DNA of 64,000 nt, taken from a candidate division KSB1 bacterium (GTDB lineage Bacteria > Zhuqueibacterota > Zhuqueibacteria > Thermofontimicrobiales > Thermofontimicrobiaceae). The DNA lies in assembly GCA_034506395.1 (NCBI GenBank), contig JAPDPQ010000021.1, positions 32,232 through 96,231 of the forward strand, in the 5' to 3' direction. The translations under genes and the position numbers were made by a program. The notes under the pieces were generated by a model. The model worked only from the letters and a program-made list of their open reading frames with translations. It was not told where the DNA came from and made no database searches. Below are positions 17,398 to 26,687 of this stretch, piece after piece (the first letter of the stretch is position 1; each line of letters opens with the position of its first letter).

Positions 17398-18768
17398 ATG
17401 AACATTTTCTTTACTAAAGCTTTTTTGATTTATTTGGGGGCGCTGGTTTCGGTTATTCTGAGTATTGGTGGCGGTTCAGCTCAATCATTGGAAAGAGTCG
17501 ATCGGGATTCAGCGGCTTCTTATTACGTCAAGATCGAAGGGGAGATCAATCTCGGTGTACCGAATTATTTATCCAGGGTCATCCAACAAGCCAATCGAGA
17601 ACGAGCCGGGGCGGTCATTTTGGAGATCAATACGCCAGGTGGGCGAGTCGATGCAGCGCTGGAGATTCGGGATGCGATTTTTGGAGCCGAAGTGCCAGTG
17701 GTTGCGTTCATCAATCACGAGGCGGCTTCGGCTGGGGCACTGATCTCGCTGTCTTGTGACAGTATCTATATGTCTCCTGGCAGCTCGATTGGCGCCGTCA
17801 CTCCAGTCGATATGCAAGGCCAGAAAGCATCAGAAAAAATGGTCTCTTATCTTCGTTCCGTTATGCGGTCGATTGCGCAGCGGAATCATCGCCCAGTGGA
17901 TCTTGCTGAAGCAATGGTGGATGAGGATGTGTCCATCCCAGGCGTGATTGAAAAAGGGAAACTGCTGACCTTGACGGCCGAGGAAGCAGTGAGACTGAGA
18001 ATGGCTGATGCTGTCTTGGAGGATCTTGATGGGGTTCTTGAGCGTCTCCAGCTAAGCACGGAACGAATGATCCGCACCCGAATTACCTGGTCTGAAAAAC
18101 TGGTGTACTGGCTCACTAATCCCATTATCAGCTCGCTATTATTGACCCTTGGGATTTTGGGGTTGATCTTTGAGGTCCGAACCCCAGGCTGGGGAATCGG
18201 CGGAACGCTATCGCTTTTGGCGCTGGCGCTCTTTTTCGGAAGCCATTATTTGGTCAATTTGGCTCAATGGACTGAAATCCTGATTTTCTTGGCTGGACTG
18301 GTATTGATCCTTCTGGAGATATTTGTCATCCCTGGATTTGGATTGCCAGGAATTTTGGGGATCGCGCTCATTTTGGCCAGCTTCGTGCTCAGCCTTCTTC
18401 CTAAATTGGAAGGTATTGGCTTCGAAGAGATCCTGAACTCTATTACGAAAGTGGGGATCTCGTTCATCGCTGCTTTTATTCTGATCATCCCGATCATTCA
18501 ATTGGTCCCTAAATCGCGGGCGTTTCAAAAATTGATCCTCGATACCAGTGAAAAAAGCGCTGAAGGTTATCGTTCATCTCCAGCATATTACGAACAGTTT
18601 TTAGGCGCTGAGGGTACTGCAGTTTCGCCGTTGCGACCTGTTGGCATCGGATTATTTAATGGACAGCGCTTGAATGTTGTGGCTGAAGGCGATTTCATTG
18701 AGCCCAATCAGAAGATCAAGATCATTAAGGTAGAGGGAAATCGGGTGATCGTCAGGAAGATCTCCTGA
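17398..18768 (+). CDS. NfeD family membrane protein with ClpP-like protease domain
   Basis: A full-length NfeD-type protein of 456 residues. A signal peptide or anchor (1-29) leads to a ClpP-class serine protease domain (about 40-225). The nucleophile is likely S111 in EAASAGALIS; K143 or K147 could be the dyad lysine. Membrane helices run about 238-375, and a C-terminal OB-fold NfeD domain covers about 390-456 (VSPLRPVGIGLFNGQRLNVVA pattern). Such proteins work with flotillin/stomatin partners in membrane quality control, and floA lies downstream. The ATG start at 17398 lacks a strong ribosome site. Confidence 0.92.
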   Translation: MNIFFTKAFLIYLGALVSVILSIGGGSAQSLERVDRDSAASYYVKIEGEINLGVPNYLSRVIQQANRERAGAVILEINTPGGRVDAALEIRDAIFGAEVPVVAFINHEAASAGALISLSCDSIYMSPGSSIGAVTPVDMQGQKASEKMVSYLRSVMRSIAQRNHRPVDLAEAMVDEDVSIPGVIEKGKLLTLTAEEAVRLRMADAVLEDLDGVLERLQLSTERMIRTRITWSEKLVYWLTNPIISSLLLTLGILGLIFEVRTPGWGIGGTLSLLALALFFGSHYLVNLAQWTEILIFLAGLVLILLEIFVIPGFGLPGILGIALILASFVLSLLPKLEGIGFEEILNSITKVGISFIAAFILIIPIIQLVPKSRAFQKLILDTSEKSAEGYRSSPAYYEQFLGAEGTAVSPLRPVGIGLFNGQRLNVVAEGDFIEPNQKIKIIKVEGNRVIVRKIS

Positions 18769-19170
18769 TCCCTACGCTGTAGCTCTATGATTCGTACAAA
18801 TTTTTCAAACTCGATCATTTGGACATTCTGAGGGCAGCGCACGCGGGAATCGAGTCAAGAATTAGATAAATGAGCTTCCAAGGTTAATCAATTGATGGGC
18901 CGGCTGAGATACTAAAATTTTTGAATGGTTCATATGATCCGAGCGGTGCGATCCATGTTTGCATTCCAATTTTTTCCATTAAATTTTAGTAAAACTTGTT
19001 CAGATTATTAAGATTCATGAGCAAGTACAAGATCATTTCGAGCGAAGCGAGAAATCCTTTTATCAAACCGAGTAATCTGGAAATATATAGATTCCTCACA
19101 CCGATTCGCTTCGTTCGGAACGATATGGCTTGTTTCATCTGACTCAATAGTATTGATTAGGCGATGGAAT
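18769..19170. other. Intergenic region between the two nfeD genes
   Basis: About 400 bp without a credible gene on either strand. It contains the imperfect inverted repeat at 19031-19127 (listed separately). No clear promoter was found for the downstream short nfeD gene. Confidence 0.45.
19031..19127. repeat. Imperfect inverted-repeat intergenic element
   Basis: The left arm (19031-19056) reads GATCATTTCGAGCGAAGCGA and on into GAAATC. The right arm (19090-19127) is an imperfect reverse complement containing TTCGCTTCGTTCGGAACGAT. The arms flank a roughly 33-bp AT-rich centre. It resembles small palindromic intergenic repeats common in many bacteria. A related copy lies at 21105-21180. Confidence 0.6.
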
Positions 19171-19650
19171 ATGGCAGTAGAACTTCTCGTTGGTAGTTTG
19201 ATCATCATTGGATTTTTGCTGATTCTGATCGAAATCTTTCTCGTGCCAGGCTTCAATATTTTTGGCGTGTTTGGATTTGTGATGGTCGTCTTGGGGATCA
19301 TTTTTGCATATAGCAAACTAAGCTTGGCTGTGGCGAATCTGGTGCTGTTGGGTTCATTGATCGCTGCGGGGGTTTTGGTCCGAGTCATCGTCAAGTCGAA
19401 AAGTTGGCGTCGTATTGTTTTAGATGTGCAACAAGATAAGGCCCAAGGCTTTCATGCTTCGCCAGAAAATCTGCTCCAATTGGTCGGCAAAACTGGGATC
19501 GCCTATACGCCGCTCCGGCCTGCCGGCATTGCTTTGATCGATGAGCAGAAAATCGATGTAATGACTGAGGGGAGCTTTGTGGAACGCAACAGGCCGATCG
19601 AGGTGATCATGGTTGAGGGAAACCGGGTCCTCGTACGAGAAATCTCTTAA
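19171..19650 (+). CDS. Short NfeD family protein (no protease domain)
   Basis: A 159-residue protein with two or three membrane helices at about 1-70 (LLVGSLIIIGFLLILIEIF, LVPGFNIFGVFGFVMVVLGI) and a C-terminal OB-fold NfeD domain at about 95-159. The motif GKTGIAYTPLRPAGIALI and the tail VEGNRVLVREIS mirror the tail of the longer NfeD upstream (VEGNRVIVRKIS). It resembles the short NfeD1a type that pairs with flotillin FloA, encoded next. The ATG at 19171 is preferred over a TTG at 19153; neither has a strong ribosome site. Confidence 0.9.
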   Translation: MAVELLVGSLIIIGFLLILIEIFLVPGFNIFGVFGFVMVVLGIIFAYSKLSLAVANLVLLGSLIAAGVLVRVIVKSKSWRRIVLDVQQDKAQGFHASPENLLQLVGKTGIAYTPLRPAGIALIDEQKIDVMTEGSFVERNRPIEVIMVEGNRVLVREIS

Positions 19651-19995
19651 GATCTCGATGGAATTTATTTGATGTGTGCTTAGAGGAGCTTTTCCGAGTG
19701 GAAGGGAGATTTTCTTTTCAAAACTAATTTCCAACTCGTTTGAAACCGCAATTTGTCTAAAACCGTTCTCGTTAAAAGGGCTGCTTGCACGATTGATTCG
19801 GCGGAATCATTCAAGCGTGCTCTTTTCCAACTCGAGTCCGTTATGGTTTCTTTTTTTGCTTTAGCAAAAAGCAATTGATACCAAATAAGATGGTCCAAGA
19901 TTGACGTGGTTTCATGTCGTTCAATCGAGAAATAAAAAAAGTTTCATCCCCAAAAAGTGCTTCATCATTATTGATCATCATTTGGAGGTAAGGTC
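19651..19995. other. Intergenic region upstream of floA
   Basis: About 345 bp without a convincing gene. It ends with a good GGAGG ribosome site for floA. A tight TTTTTGCT/AGCAAAAA palindrome lies near 19853-19870, too tight to be a convincing hairpin. Confidence 0.4.
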
Positions 19996-20979
19996 ATGAG
20001 TCCCACTGCATTGATTGTGTTGATTGTTATTGCAATCGTAATTTTCTTGTCGCTATTTTCATATTTTATTCCTGTCGGCCTTTGGATCACAGCGTATTTC
20101 TCGGGTGTGAAGGTTCGTATTTTGCGAGATCTAGTCGGGATGCGGCTGAGGAAGGTGAACCCGCATCTAATTATCCGGCCGTTGATCAGCGCTACTAAGG
20201 CAGGGATTCCTGTGGATATCAATAAATTGGAGGCGCATTATTTGGCTGGCGGTAATGTGGAGCGGGTGGTCAATGCGCTAATTTCGGCGGATAAAGCGAA
20301 TATCAATCTTTCGTTTGAAAGGGCGACGGCTATCGATCTGGCAGGCAGAGATGTCCTGGAGGCGGTGAAGCTTAGCGTGAATCCCAAGGTGATCGAGACC
20401 CCGTTGGTGGCAGCCGTGGCGAAAGATGGAATTCAAGTGAAGGCTACCAGCCGCGTAACGGTTCGCGCCAATATCGACCGACTTGTTGGTGGCGCTGGTG
20501 AGGAAACCATTGTGGCCCGAGTTGGGGAAGGGATCGTGACGACCATCGGGTCAGCCGAGTCCCATAAGCAAGTGCTTGAAAACCCGGATTTGATCTCCAA
20601 AACCGTGCTGAAAAAAGGGCTCGATGCCGGAACCGCTTTTGAAATTCTGTCCATCGATATCGCGGATGTAGATGTGGGGGATAATATCGGAGCGAAATTG
20701 CAGACCGATCAGGCTGAAGCAGATAAGCGGATTGCACAAGCGAAAGCAGAGGAACGGCGCGCCATGGCCGTGGCTCGAGAGCAGGAGATGAAAGCGCTGA
20801 CACAGGAAATGCAAGCGCGTGTGGTCGAGGCCGAAGCTGAATTACCCAAAGCGATGGCCCAGGCGTTCCGCGAGGGCAAACTCGGTATCATGGATTATCT
20901 CAATCTAAAGAACATTCAAGCTGATACCAGAATGCGCGAAACCATTGCTGGCTCGGGCTCACCCAAAAAGGCTGAATAA
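19996..20979 (+). CDS. floA: Flotillin-like protein FloA
   Basis: FloA (former UPF0365) is an SPFH-type scaffold of bacterial membrane microdomains. The 327-residue protein has an N-terminal membrane hairpin (about 5-35), then the SPFH domain with [16 protein letters not shown] and [26 protein letters not shown]-terminal helical region is rich in Ala, Glu and Lys (about 225-300), ending in [17 protein letters not shown]. The ATG at 19996 has GGAGG upstream. Its place after two nfeD genes matches the conserved nfeD-floA arrangement, although 345-400 bp gaps here argue against a compact operon. Confidence 0.96.
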   Translation: MSPTALIVLIVIAIVIFLSLFSYFIPVGLWITAYFSGVKVRILRDLVGMRLRKVNPHLIIRPLISATKAGIPVDINKLEAHYLAGGNVERVVNALISADKANINLSFERATAIDLAGRDVLEAVKLSVNPKVIETPLVAAVAKDGIQVKATSRVTVRANIDRLVGGAGEETIVARVGEGIVTTIGSAESHKQVLENPDLISKTVLKKGLDAGTAFEILSIDIADVDVGDNIGAKLQTDQAEADKRIAQAKAEERRAMAVAREQEMKALTQEMQARVVEAEAELPKAMAQAFREGKLGIMDYLNLKNIQADTRMRETIAGSGSPKKAE

Positions 20980-21572
20980 TCATTTGTTCGACGAATCTTT
21001 TGCTGGTTCTAATGATGCCTGTATTGTTGAAAGTGAGATCATGAATAGGCGATATAGCTATTATTGAATGCCCGGAGGAGAACTATTGCATTTGCAGCAA
21101 AAATGTCATTCCGAACAAGGTGAGGAAGCTGGTGACATTCAAATTATTTCATATAAAGATTTCTCCCTGCGATCGAAACGAGAGAGAGGCGAATTTTCGT
21201 TCAAACACTATTTGAACCCAGGTGCAAATTGATTGGGAAGTGGAGCTGATTGTCTATCATAGATCAAGTTGGTCAAATGGTTTGCACGGCTTTTCGATGG
21301 TCGAGCAATGAAACCCATTCATAACCGGCGATTGTTATGCATTCCAGGTGGCATCAATAATCAGCATGATCACTTTTGAGTTGCACGAACCTGTATCGAT
21401 AGTGCAATCCTACTCCCATATAGCTGTGCGACTATTAATTGATGCGGTCCAACAAACTTATTAATTGCGGGCGATGATGCCGAGGAAACGACGCGTTGGT
21501 CAACCGCTCCGCTTTAATCTGAAGGATTGATGGTCGGAAGTTATTACTCAATAGAAAGATCCAAGGTAGACT
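20980..21572. other. Long intergenic region downstream of floA
   Basis: About 590 bp with no recognisable gene. It contains the repeat at 21105-21180. A 48-codon frame (21086-21232, TTG start, strong GGAGGAG site) runs through that repeat and is probably spurious. The rest shows no clear structure or promoter. Confidence 0.45.
21105..21180. repeat. Second copy of the intergenic repeat family
   Basis: The stretch begins TGTCATTCCGAACAAGGTGA, continues to GGAAGC, and ends with AAAGATTTCTCCCTGCGATC and GAAACGAG. This is the typical two-ended layout of these small palindromic elements, and it shares the CATTCCGAAC / GATTTCTC end sequences with the copy at 19031-19127. It is degenerate. Confidence 0.5.
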
Positions 21573-22019
21573 ATGAACGACGTGATTACTATATTGATCA
21601 TTTTAGCTGCCCTGATTTCATTTTTGAATAAAATCTTTGGTCAAAGGAAAAAAGCAGGGACGGAGCAGCGGCTCCCAAATGGCGAATCGCCACTCCCGTC
21701 CTGGTTTCCGCCATGGCTGGAGTCGGATACCGAGGAATTCCCGAAGTCAATACCTAAACGAAAGAAATCAGAACAAGCGCCATCGCAGCAGACAGAAAAG
21801 CGAAAAGCCGAGCCGCTGGTTGAACCAGTCGCACCTCTGCGGCAGCCGCAACCTTATGCTGAACCAAGTCCAGCTATGGAAGCCATCAGAAGCGAGAATC
21901 CTTTATTGCGATCTGTTAAAATGGCGCTGGAGTCGAACAATGAACTGAAACGAGCGATTTTATTTGCAGAAATACTAGGTCCGTGCCGAGCGAAGAGAAG
22001 GACCCATCGGATCATTTAG
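21573..22019 (+). CDS. Hypothetical membrane-anchored Pro-rich protein
   Basis: A 148-residue protein not recognised beyond its layout. One N-terminal membrane helix (about 3-22, VITILIILAALISFLNKIFG) is followed by a long, charged, proline-rich and probably disordered region (about 25-110). A short C-terminal motif (ELKRAILFAEILGPCRAKR) resembles the tail of other FCB hypothetical membrane proteins, where an ILGPPR-like end is common. The ATG at 21573 has an AAGG site upstream. It stands alone, about 590 bp after floA. Confidence 0.6.
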   Translation: MNDVITILIILAALISFLNKIFGQRKKAGTEQRLPNGESPLPSWFPPWLESDTEEFPKSIPKRKKSEQAPSQQTEKRKAEPLVEPVAPLRQPQPYAEPSPAMEAIRSENPLLRSVKMALESNNELKRAILFAEILGPCRAKRRTHRII

Positions 22020-22144
22020 GTGATAGTGGTCGAGGCGACAAAACTGAAATTTAAAAATATTTCTGTTGATCAAAGGGAACTGATGGCACTAATAATGGCG
22101 ATTGATCGAATTGCAATTTTTAGAGTCGTCGTAGCATTCAAAGT

Positions 22145-23098
22145 ATGGCAAAAGTAGAGCGAGCGATCTATAAAATTTTCTTTGATTGCTTCAAACTTAC
22201 TGCGAAAGATTCTTGTTTGATTGTGGTGGACGAGACCACTCGGGCGATGGGGCAGCTATTGTTCAACCGCTTAAAAAAGAGTCGCTGCCAGGCGGCATTG
22301 TTGGAAATTAAAACGCGAAGCTCACGGTTAGGTGAGCCATCCGCTGCGATTTTCAATATCATGAAGCAAATGTCGGCTGTCTTGGCGTTCACTGGCACGC
22401 CTATGATCCATACAAAGGCACTAAAACAATTATGCCATTTTGGTGCCCGCGTTTTGTGTCTCTATCCCGTCACAGTAGAGGGATTGGCCCGAGCTGTCAA
22501 TACCGATTATGAATTTATCGACAAGAAAAGCCGAAAGCTTTCGGATCTATTTTCGATTGGCCGATGCATTCATCTGACCACCGAAGCTGGTACTGATCTG
22601 ACGATCCCAATCTCGCGTCATAAGGGAGAAGCAAATACTGGAATTGTCAACTCGGCAGGGATGCTATGTAGTTTACCTTCTGGGGAAGCGAATATTACGC
22701 CCAATCGCCGGGAAACCCAGGGCGTCGTAGTGGTTGATGGTTCGATCCCCGGTATCGGTGTGTTGAAACAACCTGCTGTGATTCACATTCGAGATGGCTA
22801 TGCCTATCAAATTTCCGGCGGCCCAGAGCTTGAAAAACTCCGCAAGATATTAAAATCGTTTGGCAAAACGGCCAGAAATGTGGCTGAATTTGGCATTGGG
22901 ACCAATCCGAATGCCACCCTCACTGGCGATTCCATAGAGGATGAAAAAGTGCTCGGCAGCGCCCATATCGCCTTGGGCTCGCCGGATTATGAAGGGGGGA
23001 TTATGAAAAAATATCTGCACATCGATTTGGTGTTCATGAAACCAACCGTTTCTATCGATAATCGGATCATCGTTGAGAACGGCAAAATTCTGGTCTAG
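22145..23098 (+). CDS. Aminopeptidase M29-like family protein
   Basis: A 317-residue protein resembling the leucyl aminopeptidase/AmpS (M29) group and related enzymes. The C-terminal half has the characteristic features: LPSGEANITP, EFGIGTNPNATLTGDSIEDEK, then HIALGSPDYEGG and HIDLVFM, which carry the candidate metal ligands (E, H, H, D). It is shorter than the roughly 400-residue thermophilic aminopeptidase T, mainly at the N-terminus. Peptidase activity is therefore likely but not certain; a related dioxygenase-like role is possible. It starts with ATG and stands alone. Confidence 0.72.
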   Translation: MAKVERAIYKIFFDCFKLTAKDSCLIVVDETTRAMGQLLFNRLKKSRCQAALLEIKTRSSRLGEPSAAIFNIMKQMSAVLAFTGTPMIHTKALKQLCHFGARVLCLYPVTVEGLARAVNTDYEFIDKKSRKLSDLFSIGRCIHLTTEAGTDLTIPISRHKGEANTGIVNSAGMLCSLPSGEANITPNRRETQGVVVVDGSIPGIGVLKQPAVIHIRDGYAYQISGGPELEKLRKILKSFGKTARNVAEFGIGTNPNATLTGDSIEDEKVLGSAHIALGSPDYEGGIMKKYLHIDLVFMKPTVSIDNRIIVENGKILV

Positions 23099-23288
23099 CC
23101 TTGCCTTAGTCGATTGGCAAACTCTATTTCTCAAAACCTATCGAATCATAGCATATCTAATCTGTCCCAATTCCCATAGCTCTTGTTTTCATCTCCAGCG
23201 AATTTTCTTCTAAGCTGTTTAACCATGATGATCAATTTAGCTGATACGTGGTTGCTCTCATGATCCAGATAAATAATTGATGAGATTT

Positions 23289-24731
23289 TCAAAGGGTGCT
23301 GGAATTTTGACCCGACCAATGTTGCTGGCAACGTTCGCACTCATCGCGCTGACAAAACAATTTGTAGAGATGGATTAATCCTTGTTGTTGCGCCGCTGTT
23401 GTAATAATCTGATTGAGGTTTTTTGCTCCACGGAACAACCGCTGGCTCATGGTCCGAATAATGGAATTGCTAGAAAACTTTGGATAATTCCGATAGAGCT
23501 TGACAATCGATTCTGACAATGTAGAGTCCGAAGTCTCAGCGGCATAAGCGAACAAAACTGGGAGCACGATATTGATCACAATGTCTCGCGCGCGCTCTTT
23601 TCCGATGAGCGTGGAAAATTTTTCATCGCTTACCGAAGCATCTGTATCAATCACCCGATAATGATTGGCCCAATATCCTTCGGTGCGACAGATGAACAGC
23701 GCCTCTAATTGTTGGATGCGGTGCAGATCGGATTTAGCGCGAGCTTTCAAAATCCTTAGAATGGTCTCTAAAATGCCTTCTGGGGCGAATTTTTGGAGAA
23801 TCATACTTGCGCCCGCCAACCGGCGCGTTGGAAAATTAGATGGTCGCATTCGAAAGAATTGCCATTCCTCTTGGCGCATTGGTTGGAAGCCCAAGCGAGT
23901 AGAGATTTCAGCCCAAACTTCTTCTAATTGTGTCACGTATGCTTTCGCGTCCTGATCCTTAATCTTTCGCCAATCGAAATATCGATCCTGACTGGGGAGG
24001 AGCCCCGCTGCTCCCAAGAGCAGCCCCAAGGCGCGCGATGCTGTATTCTGATGACGCGCAAGCTCTAATTCTCGCTTGATGGCTTCATAGGGAATCATTT
24101 GCGCCAAGCGACGAAACGGGATCTGATTCTTTGAATAACCCAATGCCTCCATGAAACCAAGATACAATATTTGATTCCAAGAGCTGGTTTCTCGTTGTTC
24201 GGCAAAGCGATCGGCTTTGTCGCGCAATCGTTTTAACGCGAAATGGTCGATCACACCCATTTTAAAATCGTCGGATTTTTCGTTCAGTTGACAGCGGGAT
24301 GACTGCTTGGGGATGGACTGATAGAGATGGTACTGTTCCGCTAATTGTCGAACTTGATCCTCGCTAAGGTCCACAAACACCTGAACTGGTACTGGATGAC
24401 GATCCAAACGGACTGCTGCATCTTTAAATTTGAGAGGACCAATGACCAAATGCATGATGACCTGGTTATAGGCTGGATCTGCGTGGTGACTGTGCTGATA
24501 CCAATCTTCTGCTGCACGATGGATCTCAAGGTCCCCCTGATAAAGTCGATCCCCTAATTTCACACTAATGCCCTTGAAATCTGGGCCAGCATCGGTATTT
24601 TTCGTCCCTGTGGAAATGATAGTGACGGGTCGATCATGAATGTCTCTCAGCGGAATCGTGGAGAAATAATTTTGTTCCCATAAATGAGCAATGAGATGCT
24701 CGGCGATGGGGCTGCGGTCATCAACCTGCAT
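23289..24731 (-). CDS. DUF2851 family protein
   Basis: A 480-residue protein of DUF2851, a family of unknown function common in Bacteroidetes and relatives. Recognisable parts are the N-terminal NTDAGPDFKGISVKL and GDLEIHRAAEDWYQHSHH (about 45-85), followed by AYNQVIMHLVIG. The middle is helical. The C-terminus has a small cysteine cluster (FCQRDECERCQQHW, near 455-470) that could bind zinc. The ATG at 24731 has an AAGGA site. The function cannot be inferred; acidic and histidine residues in the N-terminal block hint at an enzyme. Confidence 0.8.
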   Translation of the reverse strand: MQVDDRSPIAEHLIAHLWEQNYFSTIPLRDIHDRPVTIISTGTKNTDAGPDFKGISVKLGDRLYQGDLEIHRAAEDWYQHSHHADPAYNQVIMHLVIGPLKFKDAAVRLDRHPVPVQVFVDLSEDQVRQLAEQYHLYQSIPKQSSRCQLNEKSDDFKMGVIDHFALKRLRDKADRFAEQRETSSWNQILYLGFMEALGYSKNQIPFRRLAQMIPYEAIKRELELARHQNTASRALGLLLGAAGLLPSQDRYFDWRKIKDQDAKAYVTQLEEVWAEISTRLGFQPMRQEEWQFFRMRPSNFPTRRLAGASMILQKFAPEGILETILRILKARAKSDLHRIQQLEALFICRTEGYWANHYRVIDTDASVSDEKFSTLIGKERARDIVINIVLPVLFAYAAETSDSTLSESIVKLYRNYPKFSSNSIIRTMSQRLFRGAKNLNQIITTAAQQQGLIHLYKLFCQRDECERCQQHWSGQNSSTL

Positions 24732-24879
24732 AATGGCTTTCCTTGATAAACAAGAGAAGTCGATTATTCAAACGACGCGGTGCATTGCATCGATAGGCCC
24801 GATTGATGGTGGGCTGCCCATTTAAGGTCCGAGATGTCTAAAAGGACATGTTATCAACTGAAAAAGGATCAGGGTGTTG

Positions 24880-26085
24880 TTATTCATTCTGAAGTGCGCC
24901 GGGCTGAGGGGCGATCAATTGTTGAACCATCAAACTATCGCCCCGCGACAACTCTCTCCCCCAAATATATCCGCGATCATCAATGATGTTAATTGAATTG
25001 AGTGGCTGAGAGAATTCTTTTAAATGGTCAAGGATAAGATTGGCGCGACGGCCCCGGAGCACTTTTGGCTGAAATGCAACCTCATAATTATCGACGCTGA
25101 CTGGGATAATTTTGGCAAATAGCAGGCCCTTTTTGGTGAGATGAACTTTCAGGATCATGCTTTCGGTCGAACGCCGACTATAGGACGAAAAACTGAAATT
25201 GCCCAAAGAGTAGGCGATCAACCGATTTTTATAAATCTCCAGTCCCTGTAATACGTGGGGATGATGTCCAATCACCAAGTCGGCCCCACAATCGATGGCT
25301 AAATGGGCGAAGTGTTTTTGATAATCCTTGGGATAATTGCTCCCCTCAGCTCCCCAATGGAAGGTCACCACGATCAGATCGGCCAGTGAATTGGCATGAG
25401 CGATATTGGCAGGCAAATTTCTGGGATAATTGGTGCCGCCGCTGGTTGGAGTGGCCCAAAATTCTTCTGGGAAGGTCAGCGAATACCCCAGAAATGCCAC
25501 GCGATAACCATTACGTTCGATGATAGTTGGCCGTTGCGCCTGCTCCAGGCTGAGCCCAGCGCCGCAATAGGCCAAACCGATCGAGTCGAGCACTTGTAAG
25601 GTGCTCTTCAAGCCTTCCATCCCATAATCAAGAATGTGATTGTTGGCCAATGTGACGACATCGAACCCGGCATGGATCAGGCTCGGTGCGAATTTGGGTG
25701 GCACTTTGAAATTGAAGGTCTTCTCGAATTTCGTGCCAGTCTCGGTGAACGGTGCTTCTAAGTTGCCAAAAGCAATATCTGCTGCCAAGAGAACCGATCG
25801 GGTGCTATCGAACGGATAATCCAGGCCGTGTATATGAATGTACTGACTGGTGTAATTGGCCAGCATGATGTCGCCCACTGCCGCGATTGAGACAGCCGAT
25901 GAAAAGTTTCGGACCTCTAAAGGCATCCGTCGCGAGGCTGTCGTATCGGATAACAATGCGAGCGGACCTTTTTCATCATGATTCGATCGGTGATTTAATT
26001 GCTTTTGCCGAGTGCAGCCGATTATTGAACATCCGATCAAGAACAACAAGACTATGAAGGCTTTGTTCTGTATGTGGGATCGCAA
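24880..26085 (-). CDS. CapA family lipoprotein (PgsA-like metallophosphatase fold)
   Basis: A 401-residue CapA-type protein, a calcineurin-like fold linked to poly-gamma-glutamate or capsule synthesis in some bacteria. It begins with a lipoprotein signal ending in a lipobox near IIGC (C24). Metal-site-like motifs follow in order: VGDIMLANY, FGNLEAPFT, LANNHILDYG, HWGAEG and VIGHHPHVLQG, then YSLGNFSFS. The TTG start at 26085 has AAGGA upstream. There are no pgs/cap genes nearby, so a capsule role is unproven. It follows the small coiled-coil gene by 5 bp. Confidence 0.88.
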   Translation of the reverse strand: MRSHIQNKAFIVLLFLIGCSIIGCTRQKQLNHRSNHDEKGPLALLSDTTASRRMPLEVRNFSSAVSIAAVGDIMLANYTSQYIHIHGLDYPFDSTRSVLLAADIAFGNLEAPFTETGTKFEKTFNFKVPPKFAPSLIHAGFDVVTLANNHILDYGMEGLKSTLQVLDSIGLAYCGAGLSLEQAQRPTIIERNGYRVAFLGYSLTFPEEFWATPTSGGTNYPRNLPANIAHANSLADLIVVTFHWGAEGSNYPKDYQKHFAHLAIDCGADLVIGHHPHVLQGLEIYKNRLIAYSLGNFSFSSYSRRSTESMILKVHLTKKGLLFAKIIPVSVDNYEVAFQPKVLRGRRANLILDHLKEFSQPLNSINIIDDRGYIWGRELSRGDSLMVQQLIAPQPGALQNE

Positions 26086-26090
26086 AGAAG

Positions 26091-26456
26091 TTATCCTTTA
26101 TATTCGCTTTCATCTATTGTAACATCGACTTCTTCAGGTTTTTTCCCAGATGCTTTGGCATATTCTTCTCTGACGCGCTCCAGTTCTTCCTTTTTCTCCT
26201 GCAATTGCTTATTCAAAGATTTGACATCTTCAATGAGTTTCTGCACTTCCTCATTAGCCGCCACTTTCGGGTTGTTTTGCTCAACGATCAATTGGTAAGT
26301 TTTCGCACCCAATTCGTTGAACTTTTTGTCAATATCCCGTTTGATGCCAATGATATCGACCTTGATTTTGCCGATTTTGGTGTATTCATCCGTCTTTCGG
26401 GCGATGGTTGTGATCCCCCTTTTCAAAACGTTGCTCAGGTCATCTATAAATCCCAT
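26091..26456 (-). CDS. Small coiled-coil hypothetical protein
   Basis: A 121-residue cytoplasmic protein with no signal peptide. The central region (about 45-110) is a coiled coil rich in Lys, Glu and Gln (KLIEDVKSLNKQLQEKKEEL). The N-terminus is MGFIDDLSNVLKRG, resembling small phage-shock or cell-envelope coil proteins only in type. It starts with an ATG following a CAGGAG site and has its own promoter at 26503-26531. It is probably cotranscribed with the CapA gene 5 bp downstream. No function is assigned. Confidence 0.7.
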   Translation of the reverse strand: MGFIDDLSNVLKRGITTIARKTDEYTKIGKIKVDIIGIKRDIDKKFNELGAKTYQLIVEQNNPKVAANEEVQKLIEDVKSLNKQLQEKKEELERVREEYAKASGKKPEEVDVTIDESEYKG

Positions 26457-26502
26457 AGAAAACTCCTGTTATTAAAGTTGATGGTTCAATTTTGACGGGT
26501 TA

Positions 26503-26531
26503 AATTTAAAGATTAATTCATAAAATGTCAA
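26503..26531 (-). promoter_or_regulatory. Sigma70-like promoter for the coiled-coil/CapA unit
   Basis: On the minus strand TTGACA (26531-26526) and TAAATT (26508-26503) are 17 bp apart, about 50 bp before the ATG at 26456. Confidence 0.6.
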
Positions 26532-26566
26532 GCTAAAAAATCTATCCCTTTTTCGACGAACAAGCA

Positions 26567-26628
26567 GGGGTTTCAGATCAGTAACCCCGTCGCTTTGAAA
26601 TCGATTATAAAATCGATGCCGTTTCAAA
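26567..26628. other. Two adjacent stem-loops downstream of cdsA
   Basis: GGGGTT (26567-26572) pairs with AACCCC (26583-26588). Next to it, TTTGAAA (26594-26600) pairs with TTTCAAA (26622-26628) around a second ATCGATT/AATCGAT stem. They lie between the cdsA stop and the next promoter, so a 3'-end or attenuator role is possible. Neither is followed by a T-run. Confidence 0.4.
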
Positions 26629-26687
26629 TTTGATCCGTCGATCGTTATCGGACTTTTTGTCCATCAAAATGAACGCAGACGAGGCTC

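Noticed and set aside
19676..19864. 62-residue plus frame before floA
   Set aside because: No ribosome site and no family match.
21086..21232. 48-codon frame with a GGAGGAG site
   Set aside because: It runs through the degenerate palindromic repeat and uses a TTG start. The strong site is probably coincidental.
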